Below, in pieces: positions 49,664 to 58,771 of a stretch of DNA of 64,000 bases. The stretch is from Sphingomonas adhaesiva (GTDB lineage Bacteria > Pseudomonadota > Alphaproteobacteria > Sphingomonadales > Sphingomonadaceae), in NCBI RefSeq assembly GCF_002374855.1, contig NZ_NWVC01000007.1, positions 124,001 through 188,000 of the forward strand. The letters run 5' to 3'. A program made the position numbers and the translations under genes. A model generated the notes under the pieces. That model was not told where the DNA came from. It did no database searches and saw only the letters and a list, made by a program, of their open reading frames with translations. Each line of letters opens with the position of its first letter. The stretch's first letter is position 1.

Positions 49664-52060
49664 CTATCGCCGGGGCTGGCCGGGTTGCAGCAGCGTGCGG
49701 GTGGCGGCCTGCGCATCCACCGCGGCGCGGCTGAACGGCATCGGCTGCATCTGCGCGTCGATCCATGGCGCATATTGATCGCGATAATGCGACGACCTGG
49801 GGTCGTTCGACTGGCCAGGCAGGTTGAGCATCAGCGAATTGTCCCACCCGCCGACGTCGATCACCTGGATATAGCTGGCGCCGCCGCCGGTCCGCCACGA
49901 CGGGCCGTCGCCCAGCCAGCGCGCCATCACGGTATAGCTGTCGCCGCCCGATCCGGCGCCCTCGATCGCGGGGAAGGCCGCGGCGATCGCCGGGATGCGC
50001 GACAGCGGATGGGCGATGCGCACCTGATGCAGCGTGTCCCAGCGCCACGCGGCGGGCTGCGCGCCCAGCAGCCGCTGGGCCTCCTGCCAGCCCGACGCCA
50101 GCGCGGCATCGACCAGCGCGGGGCGCTTCTTCGCCTCGGCCAGCAGGACCGACGGTGCGATCTCCGTCACCAGCGCCTTCGCGCGATCGGGCACCAGTTC
50201 GGCGAGCAGGCGCTTCGACAGGTCGCGCCACACGATCTCGTACAGCGCCGCCGCCGCGCTGCCGCGATCGAGCCGGAGGTTCCAGCCCGCGAGCATCGTC
50301 GCGGCGGGCTTCGCCGCGGTGGACGGCGTATCGGGCAGCGCCGCGACCAGCTCCATCGCGGGCGCGGAGAAGGTGTCGTGTTGCAGCGCGACGCTGTCGG
50401 CCAGCGTGTGGCGCGGCTGTGCCGCCAGCACCTGCGCGATCCGTTCGTAGCGGTACGGATCGCGGAAGGAATAGGCCGGGACGCGATCCTTGGGCCAGTC
50501 GGCGGGCAGGTTGTTCTGGTTGGCGGACGCGAACCAGCCCTTCGCCGGATTGTATTCCGACGGCAGCGCGCGGAAATCCTTGTATCCCGTCCAGTCGTAG
50601 CGGCCGTCGCCGGGGACGGGCAGCAGGCCGTCGCCCGCCTTGCGCTGCGGTACGAAGCCGATCACCTGCCAGCCGGTGTTGCCGGCGATGTCGGCATAAT
50701 GGAAATTGGTGGGCGACGGGTGGAGCCGGAACGCCTGTTTCAGCGATACCCAGTCCTTCGCCAGGTTGATCGCGATCATCGAGAATGCGCCGCTGCCGCC
50801 CGGCTGCATCCCGATCGACCCCAGCACGGTCGCGCGCCGCTTGCCCGGATCGTGGCTGATGACCGGGCCTTGCACGGCATAGCGCAGCGTGGCGGACTGC
50901 GGTGCGGCGTCCTTCACCGCGATCGCGACCTCGACCTTGTCGAAGCGTTTCCAGGCGCCGGCGTGGCGATAGCGTTCGGGGTCCTGCGGGTGGAGTTCTA
51001 GGACGAACAGATCCTGCTGGTCGATATGGAAATTGGTGCGGCCGAACGCGAACCGGTCGGTATGCCCCTGCATGATGCCGGGCAGGCCGGGCGCGCCGCC
51101 GCCGATCACGTCCAGCCCGGGCGCGGTCAGGTGCGCGACATGGCGCGGGCCGAACCCGCCGATCCCCAGATGCGGGTCATTGGCGAGGATCGGACGCCCG
51201 GTCGCGCTGCGCGCCGCCGATACGGTCCAGGCGTTGCTGCCCGCGTTGGCGCGTTCCAGCGGCGAACCGGGGCCGGCGGGATCGCGCACCGGGGTTTCCG
51301 GCCCGAACGGCAGCGCGCCGAGGTTGAGGACGCCCATGTCCGCTTCCGACACCGCCGCCACGTCCAGCCCGGCGGGGATGCGCATGACGTGCGCGGGACG
51401 CAGCGGCGCGACGACCGCGTCCAGTTCCAGCAGCCCCATCGCGGCCAGCCGCGCGCGGCGGATCTCGTCATCGACATTGCCGATCGACGCGCCGCGCGCG
51501 CGCACCAGATCACGCACGTCCCAGCGCAGCGGGCGCACGTTCAGGATGGTGTATTCCGCAGGCAGCAGCGACGGATCGGCGGTCACTTCATCGATGCGTG
51601 CATTGATCCCGGCGCAATAGGCGCGCGCGCACGCCAGCACGTCGGCCGGCACGCGCGCCAGTTCGGCATCCAGATCGCCGCGATAATGGAACAGCAGCGC
51701 ATTGGCATCGTAGCGCGCGAAATCGGCGCCGAACGCCTCCGCCATCCGGCCCATTTCGCGGCGGTGGCCGAAGTCGATCTGGAACAGCCGGTCGCGCGCG
51801 ACGACATAGCCCTGCCCGAAGAAGGCGTCGGGGATCGAGGCGGCGCGGATGTGCGGCACGCCCAGCCGGTCGTCGACGATCTCGATCGGGGCGCCCGGCC
51901 CCGCGACGGTGATGCGCCGCGATGGTGCCGATGCGGCGGGCGACCGCTCGCCCCCGGCGCGGGCGCGGCAGGCGGGCGCCAGCGCGGCGATCGCGACCGA
52001 GCCGAGCAGCACCGAGCGGCGGTCGCACAGGGTGCGGGTAGGGGAGGGGCGGGCAAACAT
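49664..52060 (-). CDS. penicillin acylase-family Ntn-amidohydrolase, Tat lipoprotein-like
   Basis: The 798-residue precursor belongs to the penicillin G acylase/AHL acylase family. The N-terminal signal has a twin-Arg DRRSVLLGS and a lipobox-like APAC. The autoproteolysis site reads NAGSNAWTV, where the Ser after the Gly becomes the N-terminal nucleophile of the beta subunit. YTGYKDFRALP-like (WTGYKDFRALPSEYNP) and QNNLPADW fit. Likely substrates are N-acyl amino acids, acyl-homoserine lactones or a lipopeptide. I favour the ATG at 52060, with GGAAG 8 bases upstream, over 52066. It is divergent from the TonB receptor. Confidence 0.88.
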   Translation of the reverse strand: MFARPSPTRTLCDRRSVLLGSVAIAALAPACRARAGGERSPAASAPSRRITVAGPGAPIEIVDDRLGVPHIRAASIPDAFFGQGYVVARDRLFQIDFGHRREMGRMAEAFGADFARYDANALLFHYRGDLDAELARVPADVLACARAYCAGINARIDEVTADPSLLPAEYTILNVRPLRWDVRDLVRARGASIGNVDDEIRRARLAAMGLLELDAVVAPLRPAHVMRIPAGLDVAAVSEADMGVLNLGALPFGPETPVRDPAGPGSPLERANAGSNAWTVSAARSATGRPILANDPHLGIGGFGPRHVAHLTAPGLDVIGGGAPGLPGIMQGHTDRFAFGRTNFHIDQQDLFVLELHPQDPERYRHAGAWKRFDKVEVAIAVKDAAPQSATLRYAVQGPVISHDPGKRRATVLGSIGMQPGGSGAFSMIAINLAKDWVSLKQAFRLHPSPTNFHYADIAGNTGWQVIGFVPQRKAGDGLLPVPGDGRYDWTGYKDFRALPSEYNPAKGWFASANQNNLPADWPKDRVPAYSFRDPYRYERIAQVLAAQPRHTLADSVALQHDTFSAPAMELVAALPDTPSTAAKPAATMLAGWNLRLDRGSAAAALYEIVWRDLSKRLLAELVPDRAKALVTEIAPSVLLAEAKKRPALVDAALASGWQEAQRLLGAQPAAWRWDTLHQVRIAHPLSRIPAIAAAFPAIEGAGSGGDSYTVMARWLGDGPSWRTGGGASYIQVIDVGGWDNSLMLNLPGQSNDPRSSHYRDQYAPWIDAQMQPMPFSRAAVDAQAATRTLLQPGQPRR

Positions 52061-52389
52061 GGGCATGGCTTCCGCTGCTGTGCCGGCCAAGGCTAATGCG
52101 CGGCGGACCGCGCCGTCCATATGACAAGCGGTGGGCCGGTCATAGGGCATGGCTATGGCAGCGTGCGCGATGCCCGGCGGTGCGCCATGGTATAGGCCGC
52201 GTCTATGGTCTGGCGAAGCGATGGAAGCGAACGAGTGCTTGACGCTGCTCGACCGCGACCGGCACCTTCCGGTTCCGACACCCGTCAGGAATCCGGCACG
52301 AAAACGACCGGGCAGCGGGACGATGTCGTCGCGGGAGGCGCCGCAGGAGGCCGCCGAACGGGCGGCCAGCGCGCCATTAGGGGGCTTTA
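52061..52389. other. 329-bp divergent intergenic region
   Basis: This gap separates the penicillin-acylase gene from the TonB receptor. It holds a -35-like TTGACG (52241-52246) but no matching -10, and the receptor's ribosome site GGGGG (about 52380-52384). I see no palindrome. A short open frame at 52205-52390 has low-GC third positions unlike the neighbouring genes and is probably not translated. Confidence 0.55.
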
Positions 52390-55300
52390 ATGACGGTTCA
52401 AAGGCAGTTCGAGCGCCGCAAGGCTTTTCTCTTCGGTTTCAGCAGCCTCGCGGCGCTGGCCCTTGCGGTGCCGGCCGGCGCGCAGACCCAGCCGAGCAGC
52501 ACGGCGACCGTCCAGACGGCCGAGCCCGTGGCCGGCGAGGAAGCGGCCGGCCCCGACGTCGTCGTCACCGGCACGCGCATCGTCCGCAACGGCTTCCAGT
52601 CGCCCACCCCGCTGACGGTGCTGACGCTGGAGGATATCCAGAACAGCTCGCCGTCGAACAACATCGCCGATTTCGTCAATCAGCTGCCGTCGATGGCCGG
52701 TTCGACCCGCCCGGCCAATTCGCGGCTCAACCTGTCGAGCGGGCAGGCGGGGATCAACGCGCTGAACCTGCGCAACCTGGGTGCCGAGCGCACGCTGGTG
52801 CTGCTCGACGGACGCCGTTCGGTCGGTTCGACCGTGACCGGGCTGGTCGATGTCAACACCATCCCGCAGATGCTGGTGAAGAGCGTCGAGGTCGTTACCG
52901 GCGGCGCGTCCTCCGCCTACGGATCGGACGCGGTGGCGGGCGTCGTCAACTTTGTCCTGGACAAGAAGTACAAGGGGCTGAAGGTCCAGATCGACAATGG
53001 CGTCACCGACAAGGGCGACGGCTACAATTACTCGATGGCGGTCGCGGCGGGCACGTCGTTCGGCAGCGACGGGCGCGGGCACATCCTGCTGTCGGGCGAG
53101 GTCGCGCACGCCGACGGCATCTTCCAGGTCGATCGCGACTGGAACGCCACCGGCTATGTCCGCATCCAGGACCCGAACTGGACGACCAGCAGCACCACGC
53201 CGCGCTACCTGATCCGCCGCCAGGTGGGCGCCGCCAATTCGACGCCGGGCGGCCTCATCACCAATTCCGCCGCCGCGACCGGATCGGGGATTGCCGCCAA
53301 CAGCCTGCGCGGCATCTATTTCGGCGCGAACGGGCAGCCGCTGCAATATCAATATGGCGCGCTCACCTTCCCGTCGCCGACCGGCAGCGCGGCGCCGTCG
53401 CTGACGCAGGGCGGATCGTGGCAGGTCAACGATTCGGGCCGGCGCATCGGCCTTGCCCCGGAAGACGACCGCTACGGCCTGTTCGGGCGGCTGAGCTACG
53501 ATGTGGGCGACGGGATCGAGCTGTTCGCCGAAGGATCGTACAACCGGCAGAAGATCTTCTTCAACGCCGGCCCCAACCTGGCGACCGGCATCGTCCTGAA
53601 CGCCACGGGATGCGGGGCGGCGGCCACGGCGGCTGCCGCACCGGCGACCTGCAATGCCTATCTCTACAACACGCTCGGCCCGGCTGCACTGCGCGGGATC
53701 ACCAGCGTGACGGTAGCGACCACGGCGGCCGACTTGCCGTTCCGCGCCGTCGACAACCGCCGCTCGGTGCAGCGCTATGCGATCGGCGCGAACGGCGAGA
53801 CCGAGGCGTTCGGCAAGGCGGCGACGTGGAACGTCTACGCCCAGTACGGCCGCGCCGAGCTGCGCGAGCAGCTGCGCAACATCATGAACGTGGCGCGGAT
53901 GAACAACGCCACTGCGGCGGTGTTCGCGCCGGCGGGCAACGCCAATGGCTATGCCGCCGGGTCGATCCAGTGCGCGATCAACGTGGACGGCAATGCGGCC
54001 AACGACGACCGCGCCTGCGTGCCGCTCAACCGGCTGGGCGTGGGCGTCGCCGATCCGGCGGCGATCGGCTACGTGCTGGGCGATCCGTATCGCGACGAGG
54101 TGGTCGAACAGTACAATGCCGGCTTCAACGTGTCGTTCAACCCGCTGCGCACCTGGGCGGGGGACGTCAGCGTCGCGGTCGGCGCCGAATATCGCAAGGA
54201 GAAGATCACCGGTTTCGTCCCCGACCAGTTCCAGCCGGTGCCGATCCGCAACGCCGCCGGCGCGCTGACGGGCGCGACGAACCGCTGGTCGGTGGGCAAT
54301 TACCTGCCCACCAACGGCAGCTACGACGTCAAGGAAGCGTATCTCGAAACCGTCGTGCCGCTGGGCCTGGGGATCGAGTTCAACGGCGCGGCGCGTGCCA
54401 CGCGCTATTCGACCGCCGGTTACGTCACGACGTGGAAGGCGGGCGCCACCTGGCAGCCGGTCGACGACATCCGGTTCCGCGTGACCCGATCGCGCGACAT
54501 CCGCGCGCCCAACCTGAACGACCTGTTCCAGGCGGGTACCGCCAACAGCGACGCGGTGACCAACCCGGGCTTCCCGGGGAGCAGCCCGTCGTTCGTCCCG
54601 GCGGGTCAGCCGCCGCAGTCGGGCTATAGCTATTCCGGCTTCGGCACCGGCAACCGCAACCTGCGCGCGGAGGAAGCCAACCAGTGGAACGCCGGCGTCG
54701 TGCTGTCGCCGCGCTTCCTGCCGGGGTTCAACATGTCGGTCGACTATTTCGACATCAAGATCGACAACGGCATCAGCACGTTCAGCGCGCAGCAGATCGT
54801 CAACCTGTGCTTCCAGAACCAGCAGGCGTTCTGCGACGCGATCTCGATTGATGCGGCGCGTACGCAGAACCCGGCGCAGCCGTACCTCATCATCCGCAAT
54901 CAGCCGTTCAACGCCGCGACGCAGAAGGTGCGCGGCGTCGACATCGACGCCAGCTATCGCCTGCCGCTGGACAAGGTGTTCGCGAACAGCGAGGGCACGT
55001 TCACGCTGCGCGGCGTGGCGACCCGCTATATCGAGAACCGGTTCGACAGCGGCGTGCCGGGGACGGTGGTGCTCAATTCGGTGGGCGTGAACGGTGGTCA
55101 GTCGACCACGCCGAAATGGATCTTCCGCGCCACCGCCGCCTATGACACGCCCAGCTTCTCGATCACCGCGATCGGTCGCGGGGTGAGCGCGGGCAAGTAT
55201 GTCGCCAACGGCATCGAATGTTCGACCAACTGCCCGGCGAACGACCCCAATTTCTTCACCTACGACCAGAACCGTGCATCGGGCCTGTTCTACGCCGATC

Positions 55301-55479
55301 TGAACCTGACGCAGAAGATCGACATGGGCGGGGCCGAGGCGCAGTTCTTCGTCAACGTGACGAACGTGTTCGATCGCTGGCCGATGCTGCTGCCGGAGAC
55401 CGGGCTGGCGGCGAACAGCACCTATTCGGACCTGCTGGGCCGGTCGTTCCGCTTCGGCATCCGCATGCAGACCAACTGA
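52390..55479 (+). CDS. TonB-dependent receptor, large sphingomonad type
   Basis: The 1029-residue outer-membrane receptor has a signal peptide, a plug domain (VVVTGTRIVRNGFQSPTPLT, LVLLDGRRSVGSTVTG, VEVVTGGASSAYGSDAVAG) and a barrel ending in RSFRFGIRMQTN. The size and plug wording match the abundant sphingomonad receptors that import oligosaccharides, peptides or organic compounds rather than iron. It has no sign of a siderophore-receptor N-terminal extension. It is divergent from penicillin acylase and the D-aminoacylase, which suggests that it imports a substrate for them. A perfect terminator follows. Confidence 0.92.
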   Translation: MTVQRQFERRKAFLFGFSSLAALALAVPAGAQTQPSSTATVQTAEPVAGEEAAGPDVVVTGTRIVRNGFQSPTPLTVLTLEDIQNSSPSNNIADFVNQLPSMAGSTRPANSRLNLSSGQAGINALNLRNLGAERTLVLLDGRRSVGSTVTGLVDVNTIPQMLVKSVEVVTGGASSAYGSDAVAGVVNFVLDKKYKGLKVQIDNGVTDKGDGYNYSMAVAAGTSFGSDGRGHILLSGEVAHADGIFQVDRDWNATGYVRIQDPNWTTSSTTPRYLIRRQVGAANSTPGGLITNSAAATGSGIAANSLRGIYFGANGQPLQYQYGALTFPSPTGSAAPSLTQGGSWQVNDSGRRIGLAPEDDRYGLFGRLSYDVGDGIELFAEGSYNRQKIFFNAGPNLATGIVLNATGCGAAATAAAAPATCNAYLYNTLGPAALRGITSVTVATTAADLPFRAVDNRRSVQRYAIGANGETEAFGKAATWNVYAQYGRAELREQLRNIMNVARMNNATAAVFAPAGNANGYAAGSIQCAINVDGNAANDDRACVPLNRLGVGVADPAAIGYVLGDPYRDEVVEQYNAGFNVSFNPLRTWAGDVSVAVGAEYRKEKITGFVPDQFQPVPIRNAAGALTGATNRWSVGNYLPTNGSYDVKEAYLETVVPLGLGIEFNGAARATRYSTAGYVTTWKAGATWQPVDDIRFRVTRSRDIRAPNLNDLFQAGTANSDAVTNPGFPGSSPSFVPAGQPPQSGYSYSGFGTGNRNLRAEEANQWNAGVVLSPRFLPGFNMSVDYFDIKIDNGISTFSAQQIVNLCFQNQQAFCDAISIDAARTQNPAQPYLIIRNQPFNAATQKVRGVDIDASYRLPLDKVFANSEGTFTLRGVATRYIENRFDSGVPGTVVLNSVGVNGGQSTTPKWIFRATAAYDTPSFSITAIGRGVSAGKYVANGIECSTNCPANDPNFFTYDQNRASGLFYADLNLTQKIDMGGAEAQFFVNVTNVFDRWPMLLPETGLAANSTYSDLLGRSFRFGIRMQTN

Positions 55480-55492
55480 GGTCGACCTTCGG

Positions 55493-55522
55493 GAGAGGCG
55501 GGCAGGTCCCGCCTCTCTTTTT
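55493..55522 (+). terminator. intrinsic terminator after the TonB receptor
   Basis: A perfect 10-bp stem GAGAGGCGGG / CCCGCCTCTC with a 5-base loop (55493-55517) is followed by T5 (55518-55522). Confidence 0.92.
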
Positions 55523-55539
55523 ACCCAATAACGTGATGT

Positions 55540-55552
55540 GATAATAATTATC
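55540..55552. promoter_or_regulatory. Fur-box-like palindrome upstream of ohr
   Basis: GATAAT-A-ATTATC (55540-55552) is a perfect palindrome, and with the preceding T it matches 14 of 15 positions of the Fur 7-1-7 consensus. It lies 75 bp upstream of the ohr start, in a promoter-like AT-rich stretch. It may bind Fur or another regulator; OhrR sites have a different core. Confidence 0.5.
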
Positions 55553-55627
55553 TCGACAATCAAAGTCCGCGTTCTTATCTCGGCACCCAGCGTGGCGTGG
55601 GCCGCGCGCCAAAAAAGGAGCGTTTCG

Positions 55628-56053
55628 ATGAGCGTCGACGTCAAATATCGTACCCAGGCGACCGCGACCGGCGGGCGTGACGGCCATGCGCGCAGCCAGG
55701 ACGGCGTGCTCGACGTCGTGCTGTCGACCCCGAAGGAGCTGGGCGGCGCGGGCGGGGCGGGGACCAACCCCGAACAGCTGTTCGCCGCGGGCTATTCCGC
55801 CTGCTTCATCGGCGCGCTGAAGGTGGCCGGGCAGCAGCTGAGGGTGAAGGTGCCCGACGACGTCGCCGTCCATGCAACCGTCGGCATCGGTCCGCGTTCG
55901 CAGGGCGGGTTCGGCATCACCGCCGACCTTTCTGTCGACCTGCCGGGGGTGGACCGCGAACAGGCGCAGCAGCTGGTCGACACCGCGCACCAGATCTGCC
56001 CCTATTCGAACGCCACCCGTGGTAACGTCGACGTCACGCTGACGCTTGCCTGA
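55628..56053 (+). CDS. organic hydroperoxide resistance protein Ohr
   Basis: The 141-residue OsmC/Ohr-fold peroxidase reduces organic hydroperoxides with two Cys: Cys59 in [13 protein letters not shown] and Cys124 in [13 protein letters not shown]. The usual Ohr wording [17 protein letters not shown] and [15 protein letters not shown] is there. The ATG at 55628 has AAGGAG upstream. No ohrR regulator is adjacent, and the only palindrome seen in the promoter region is the Fur-like one at 55540-55552. Glyoxalase I follows after 10 bp, so the two may be co-transcribed. Confidence 0.94.
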   Translation: MSVDVKYRTQATATGGRDGHARSQDGVLDVVLSTPKELGGAGGAGTNPEQLFAAGYSACFIGALKVAGQQLRVKVPDDVAVHATVGIGPRSQGGFGITADLSVDLPGVDREQAQQLVDTAHQICPYSNATRGNVDVTLTLA

Positions 56054-56063
56054 CGGAGACGAC

Positions 56064-56564
56064 ATGCCCCGCACGCCCGGAACCGAAGGGTTCGTCCTGA
56101 ACCAGACGATGCTGCGGGTCCGCGACCCGGAGGCATCGCTGGCCTTCTATCGCGACGTGCTGGGCATGACCTTGCTGCAGCGGCTCGATTTCGGCGAGAT
56201 GCGCTTCTCGCTGTTCTTCCTGTCCTATCTGGAGAAGGGCGAGAGCGTGCCGGCCGATCCGGCGGAACGCGCGGCGTTCATCTTCAACCGCTCGACCACG
56301 CTGGAGCTGACGCATAACTGGGGGACCGAAAGCGATCCCGGTTTCGCCGGCTATCACAGCGGTAACGAGGAACCGCGCGGCTTCGGCCATATCGGCATCT
56401 CGGTCCCGGACGTGGCGGCGGCATGCGCTCGGTTCGAGGAACTGGGCGTGCGGTTCAAGAAGCGGCCGCAGGATGGCGCGATGAAGGACATCGCCTTCAT
56501 CATGGACCCCGATGGGTACTGGATCGAGATCCTGTCCGCCAAAGGGATGCGCGCCGCGCTATAG
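56064..56564 (+). CDS. gloA: lactoylglutathione lyase (glyoxalase I)
   Basis: The 166-residue enzyme converts the methylglyoxal-glutathione hemithioacetal to S-lactoylglutathione. The full-length eukaryote-type single-domain form is visible: [36 protein letters not shown] with the Glu metal ligand, [12 protein letters not shown] with the His ligand and [10 protein letters not shown] with the last Glu. The ATG at 56064 has CGGAGAC upstream. It starts 10 bp after ohr and overlaps the convergent TauE/SafE gene by 6 bp. Confidence 0.95.
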   Translation: MPRTPGTEGFVLNQTMLRVRDPEASLAFYRDVLGMTLLQRLDFGEMRFSLFFLSYLEKGESVPADPAERAAFIFNRSTTLELTHNWGTESDPGFAGYHSGNEEPRGFGHIGISVPDVAAACARFEELGVRFKKRPQDGAMKDIAFIMDPDGYWIEILSAKGMRAAL

Positions 56565-57338
56565 CAGCAGGCGCACGCCGACGATCAGCAGCACCAGCGC
56601 CAGCGCCGGTGCGACCACCCGTTCCGACAGGTACCCGGTCAGCCGCGCGCCCAGCACGACGCCGGGGATCGACCCCAGCAGCAGCGATCCCAGCAGCGGC
56701 AGGTTGATGTTGCCGATCAGCGCATGGCCGATCCCGCCGATCAGCGCGACGGGAATGGCATGGACGATATCGGTGCCGACCAGCCGCCGCGCGGTCAGCC
56801 GGAACGGATAGAGCATCAGCAGCAGCGTCGCGCCCAGCGCGCCCGCGCCCACCGACGTCAGCGTGATGAGCATGCCGAGCAGCGCCCCCGCCGCCACCGT
56901 CAGCGCCGGCTGCCAGCGCAGCATCGTATCGGCGAGCGGCCCGTCGGCGCGCGCGAAGCGCCGCGCGATCGCGCCGCGAAACGGCGTCGCGATCGCCGAC
57001 AGGACCAGCGCGATCCCCAGCGTGCGCACGATCAGCCCGCCGCTTTCCGCCTTCTGCCCATGGCTCCACAGCCACCACAGGGTCAGCCCGACCGCGGGCA
57101 GGCTGCCCCAGCACAGCCGCTTGACGATCTGCCAGTCGGCATTGTCCTGACGATGGTGGACCGCGCCGCCGGCCATCTTGGTGATCGCGGCGAACCACAG
57201 ATCGGTGCCGACCGCGGTCGCCGGCGCGACCCCGAACAGCAGGATCAGCAGCGGCGACATCAGCGATCCGCCGCCGACGCCGGTCACCCCCACGATCGTG
57301 CCGACCAGAAAGCCCGCCAGCGTGCTCAGCCAGTCCAC
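56559..57338 (-). CDS. TauE/SafE-family membrane transporter
   Basis: The 259-residue protein has about seven helices and the paired TauE motifs [22 protein letters not shown] near the N-terminus and its internal repeat [18 protein letters not shown]. The family exports sulfite, sulfoacetate or similar small anions in exchange for protons. The GTG at 57338 is the only good start. No sulfur-metabolism gene is adjacent, so the substrate is unassigned. Confidence 0.9.
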   Translation of the reverse strand: MDWLSTLAGFLVGTIVGVTGVGGGSLMSPLLILLFGVAPATAVGTDLWFAAITKMAGGAVHHRQDNADWQIVKRLCWGSLPAVGLTLWWLWSHGQKAESGGLIVRTLGIALVLSAIATPFRGAIARRFARADGPLADTMLRWQPALTVAAGALLGMLITLTSVGAGALGATLLLMLYPFRLTARRLVGTDIVHAIPVALIGGIGHALIGNINLPLLGSLLLGSIPGVVLGARLTGYLSERVVAPALALVLLIVGVRLLL

Positions 57339-57439
57339 GTCATGCCCCGCCCGTTGTTGCGGTGCGGGATGTGCGCTGCGCGCGCGGCCTGCGCAATGGC
57401 AGAAAAGCTATCGCGCGCCGCAGATGCGGTGGGGGTGGA

Positions 57440-58771
57440 TCAGGCGGCGCGCGCCAGCAGGCTTTCCCACGCCGACAGCCGCGGCTGGTCGGGCCACAGC
57501 CCGCGCGTGTCGTACACCAGCTTGTCGGCGCGTTCGTCGAGCGGCACGGAGCGGAAGACGTCGTGATCGACCAGCACGATCATCGCGTCACATTCCGCCA
57601 GCGCGGTATCGAGATCGACCAGCGCCGCCCCGGTGCCGTCGAACGCCGCCGGCAGTGTGCGCGCGTGCGGTTCGACCAGCGCGATGCGATTCCCGAACTG
57701 GCGCGCCAGCGCGGTCGCCACTTCCAGCGCGGGGCTTTCGCGGAAGTCGTCGATGTTCGGCTTGAACGCCAGCCCCAGGCACGCGACGCGCGCGTCGGGC
57801 AACTTTTCGATCAGGCGGATCGCGCGGCCGATGACATAGTCGGTCTTGGCATCGTTCACCTCGCGCGCGGTGCGGATCAGCCGGCTGTTGTCGGGGTCGC
57901 CCGCGACCAGGAACCACGGGTCGACCGCGATGCAATGCCCGCCGACGCCGGGTCCCGGCTGAAGGATCGACACGCGCGGATGACGGTTGGCGAGGCGGAT
58001 CACCTCCCACACGTCGATCCCCAGGTTTTCCGCGATCACCGACAGTTCGTTGGCGAAGGCGATGTTGACGTCGCGGTAGCTGTTTTCGACCAGCTTCACC
58101 ATTTCCGCCGCGCGCGCATTGGTGGTCAGGCACGCACCGCGCACGAACTGGCGATAGAAGCCCATCGCGCGGCGCGCGCAGCGCGGGGTGATGCCGCCGA
58201 TGACGCGGTCGTTGTCGATCAGCTCGATCAGGATGCGGCCGGGCAGCACGCGCTCCGGGCAATAGGCGATGAACAGGTCGGCCGCCCCCGCGCCGCCGCG
58301 GCCGGGCACCGACAGGTCCGGGCGCAGCTGCGCGATCAGGCTGGCGACCTGTTCGGTGGTGCCGACCGGCGAGGTCGATTCGAGGATCACCAGATCGCCC
58401 TTCTTCAGCACCGGTGCGATCGTGCGCGCGGCGGCCAGCACGTAGCTGACGTCGGGCTGGTGATCGTCGCGGAACGGCGTGGGCACCGCGATGATGAAGG
58501 TATCGGCCGGTTCCGGCACGGTCGCCGCGCGCAGCAGCCCGCGCCCGACGACGCCCTGCACCAGCCCGTACAGGTCGACTTCCTCGATATGGACGCGGCC
58601 CGAATTGACCGTGGCGACGACATCGGCGTTCACGTCGATGCCCAGCGTCGGCACGCCCGCGCGCGCGATCACCGCCGCGGTCGGCAGGCCGATATAGCCC
58701 AGTCCCATGACGACCGCGCCCAGGAGCGGGGTTGCCGGGGCGGTGGCGGGCGTGTCAGCGTCGGTGGGCAT
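57440..58771 (-). CDS. wecC: UDP-N-acetyl-D-mannosamine dehydrogenase
   Basis: WecC oxidises UDP-ManNAc to UDP-ManNAcA with NAD. The 443-residue protein has MGLGYIGLPTAAVIARAG (NAD Rossmann), ESTSPVGTTEQV, YCPERVLPG, LVENSYRDVNIAFANELS and the catalytic Cys in PGPGVGGHCIAVDPWF. ALGLAFKPNIDDFRESPAL ends the fold. The start at 58771 overlaps the wecB stop by 17 bp. With wecB it supplies UDP-ManNAcA for an exopolysaccharide or capsule; no glycosyltransferase that would use it lies nearby. Confidence 0.93.
   Translation of the reverse strand: MPTDADTPATAPATPLLGAVVMGLGYIGLPTAAVIARAGVPTLGIDVNADVVATVNSGRVHIEEVDLYGLVQGVVGRGLLRAATVPEPADTFIIAVPTPFRDDHQPDVSYVLAAARTIAPVLKKGDLVILESTSPVGTTEQVASLIAQLRPDLSVPGRGGAGAADLFIAYCPERVLPGRILIELIDNDRVIGGITPRCARRAMGFYRQFVRGACLTTNARAAEMVKLVENSYRDVNIAFANELSVIAENLGIDVWEVIRLANRHPRVSILQPGPGVGGHCIAVDPWFLVAGDPDNSRLIRTAREVNDAKTDYVIGRAIRLIEKLPDARVACLGLAFKPNIDDFRESPALEVATALARQFGNRIALVEPHARTLPAAFDGTGAALVDLDTALAECDAMIVLVDHDVFRSVPLDERADKLVYDTRGLWPDQPRLSAWESLLARAA

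Noticed and set aside
52205-52390. 61-codon open frame ending on the TonB receptor start (TAATG)
   Set aside because: The overlap looks like coupling, but third positions are A/T-rich compared with all real genes around it, and there is no ribosome site.
52387-55767. Open frame of 1126 codons on the minus strand antisense to the TonB receptor
   Set aside because: It is a high-GC shadow of a clearly recognisable receptor; it lacks domain features and is rich in Arg/His/Ala.
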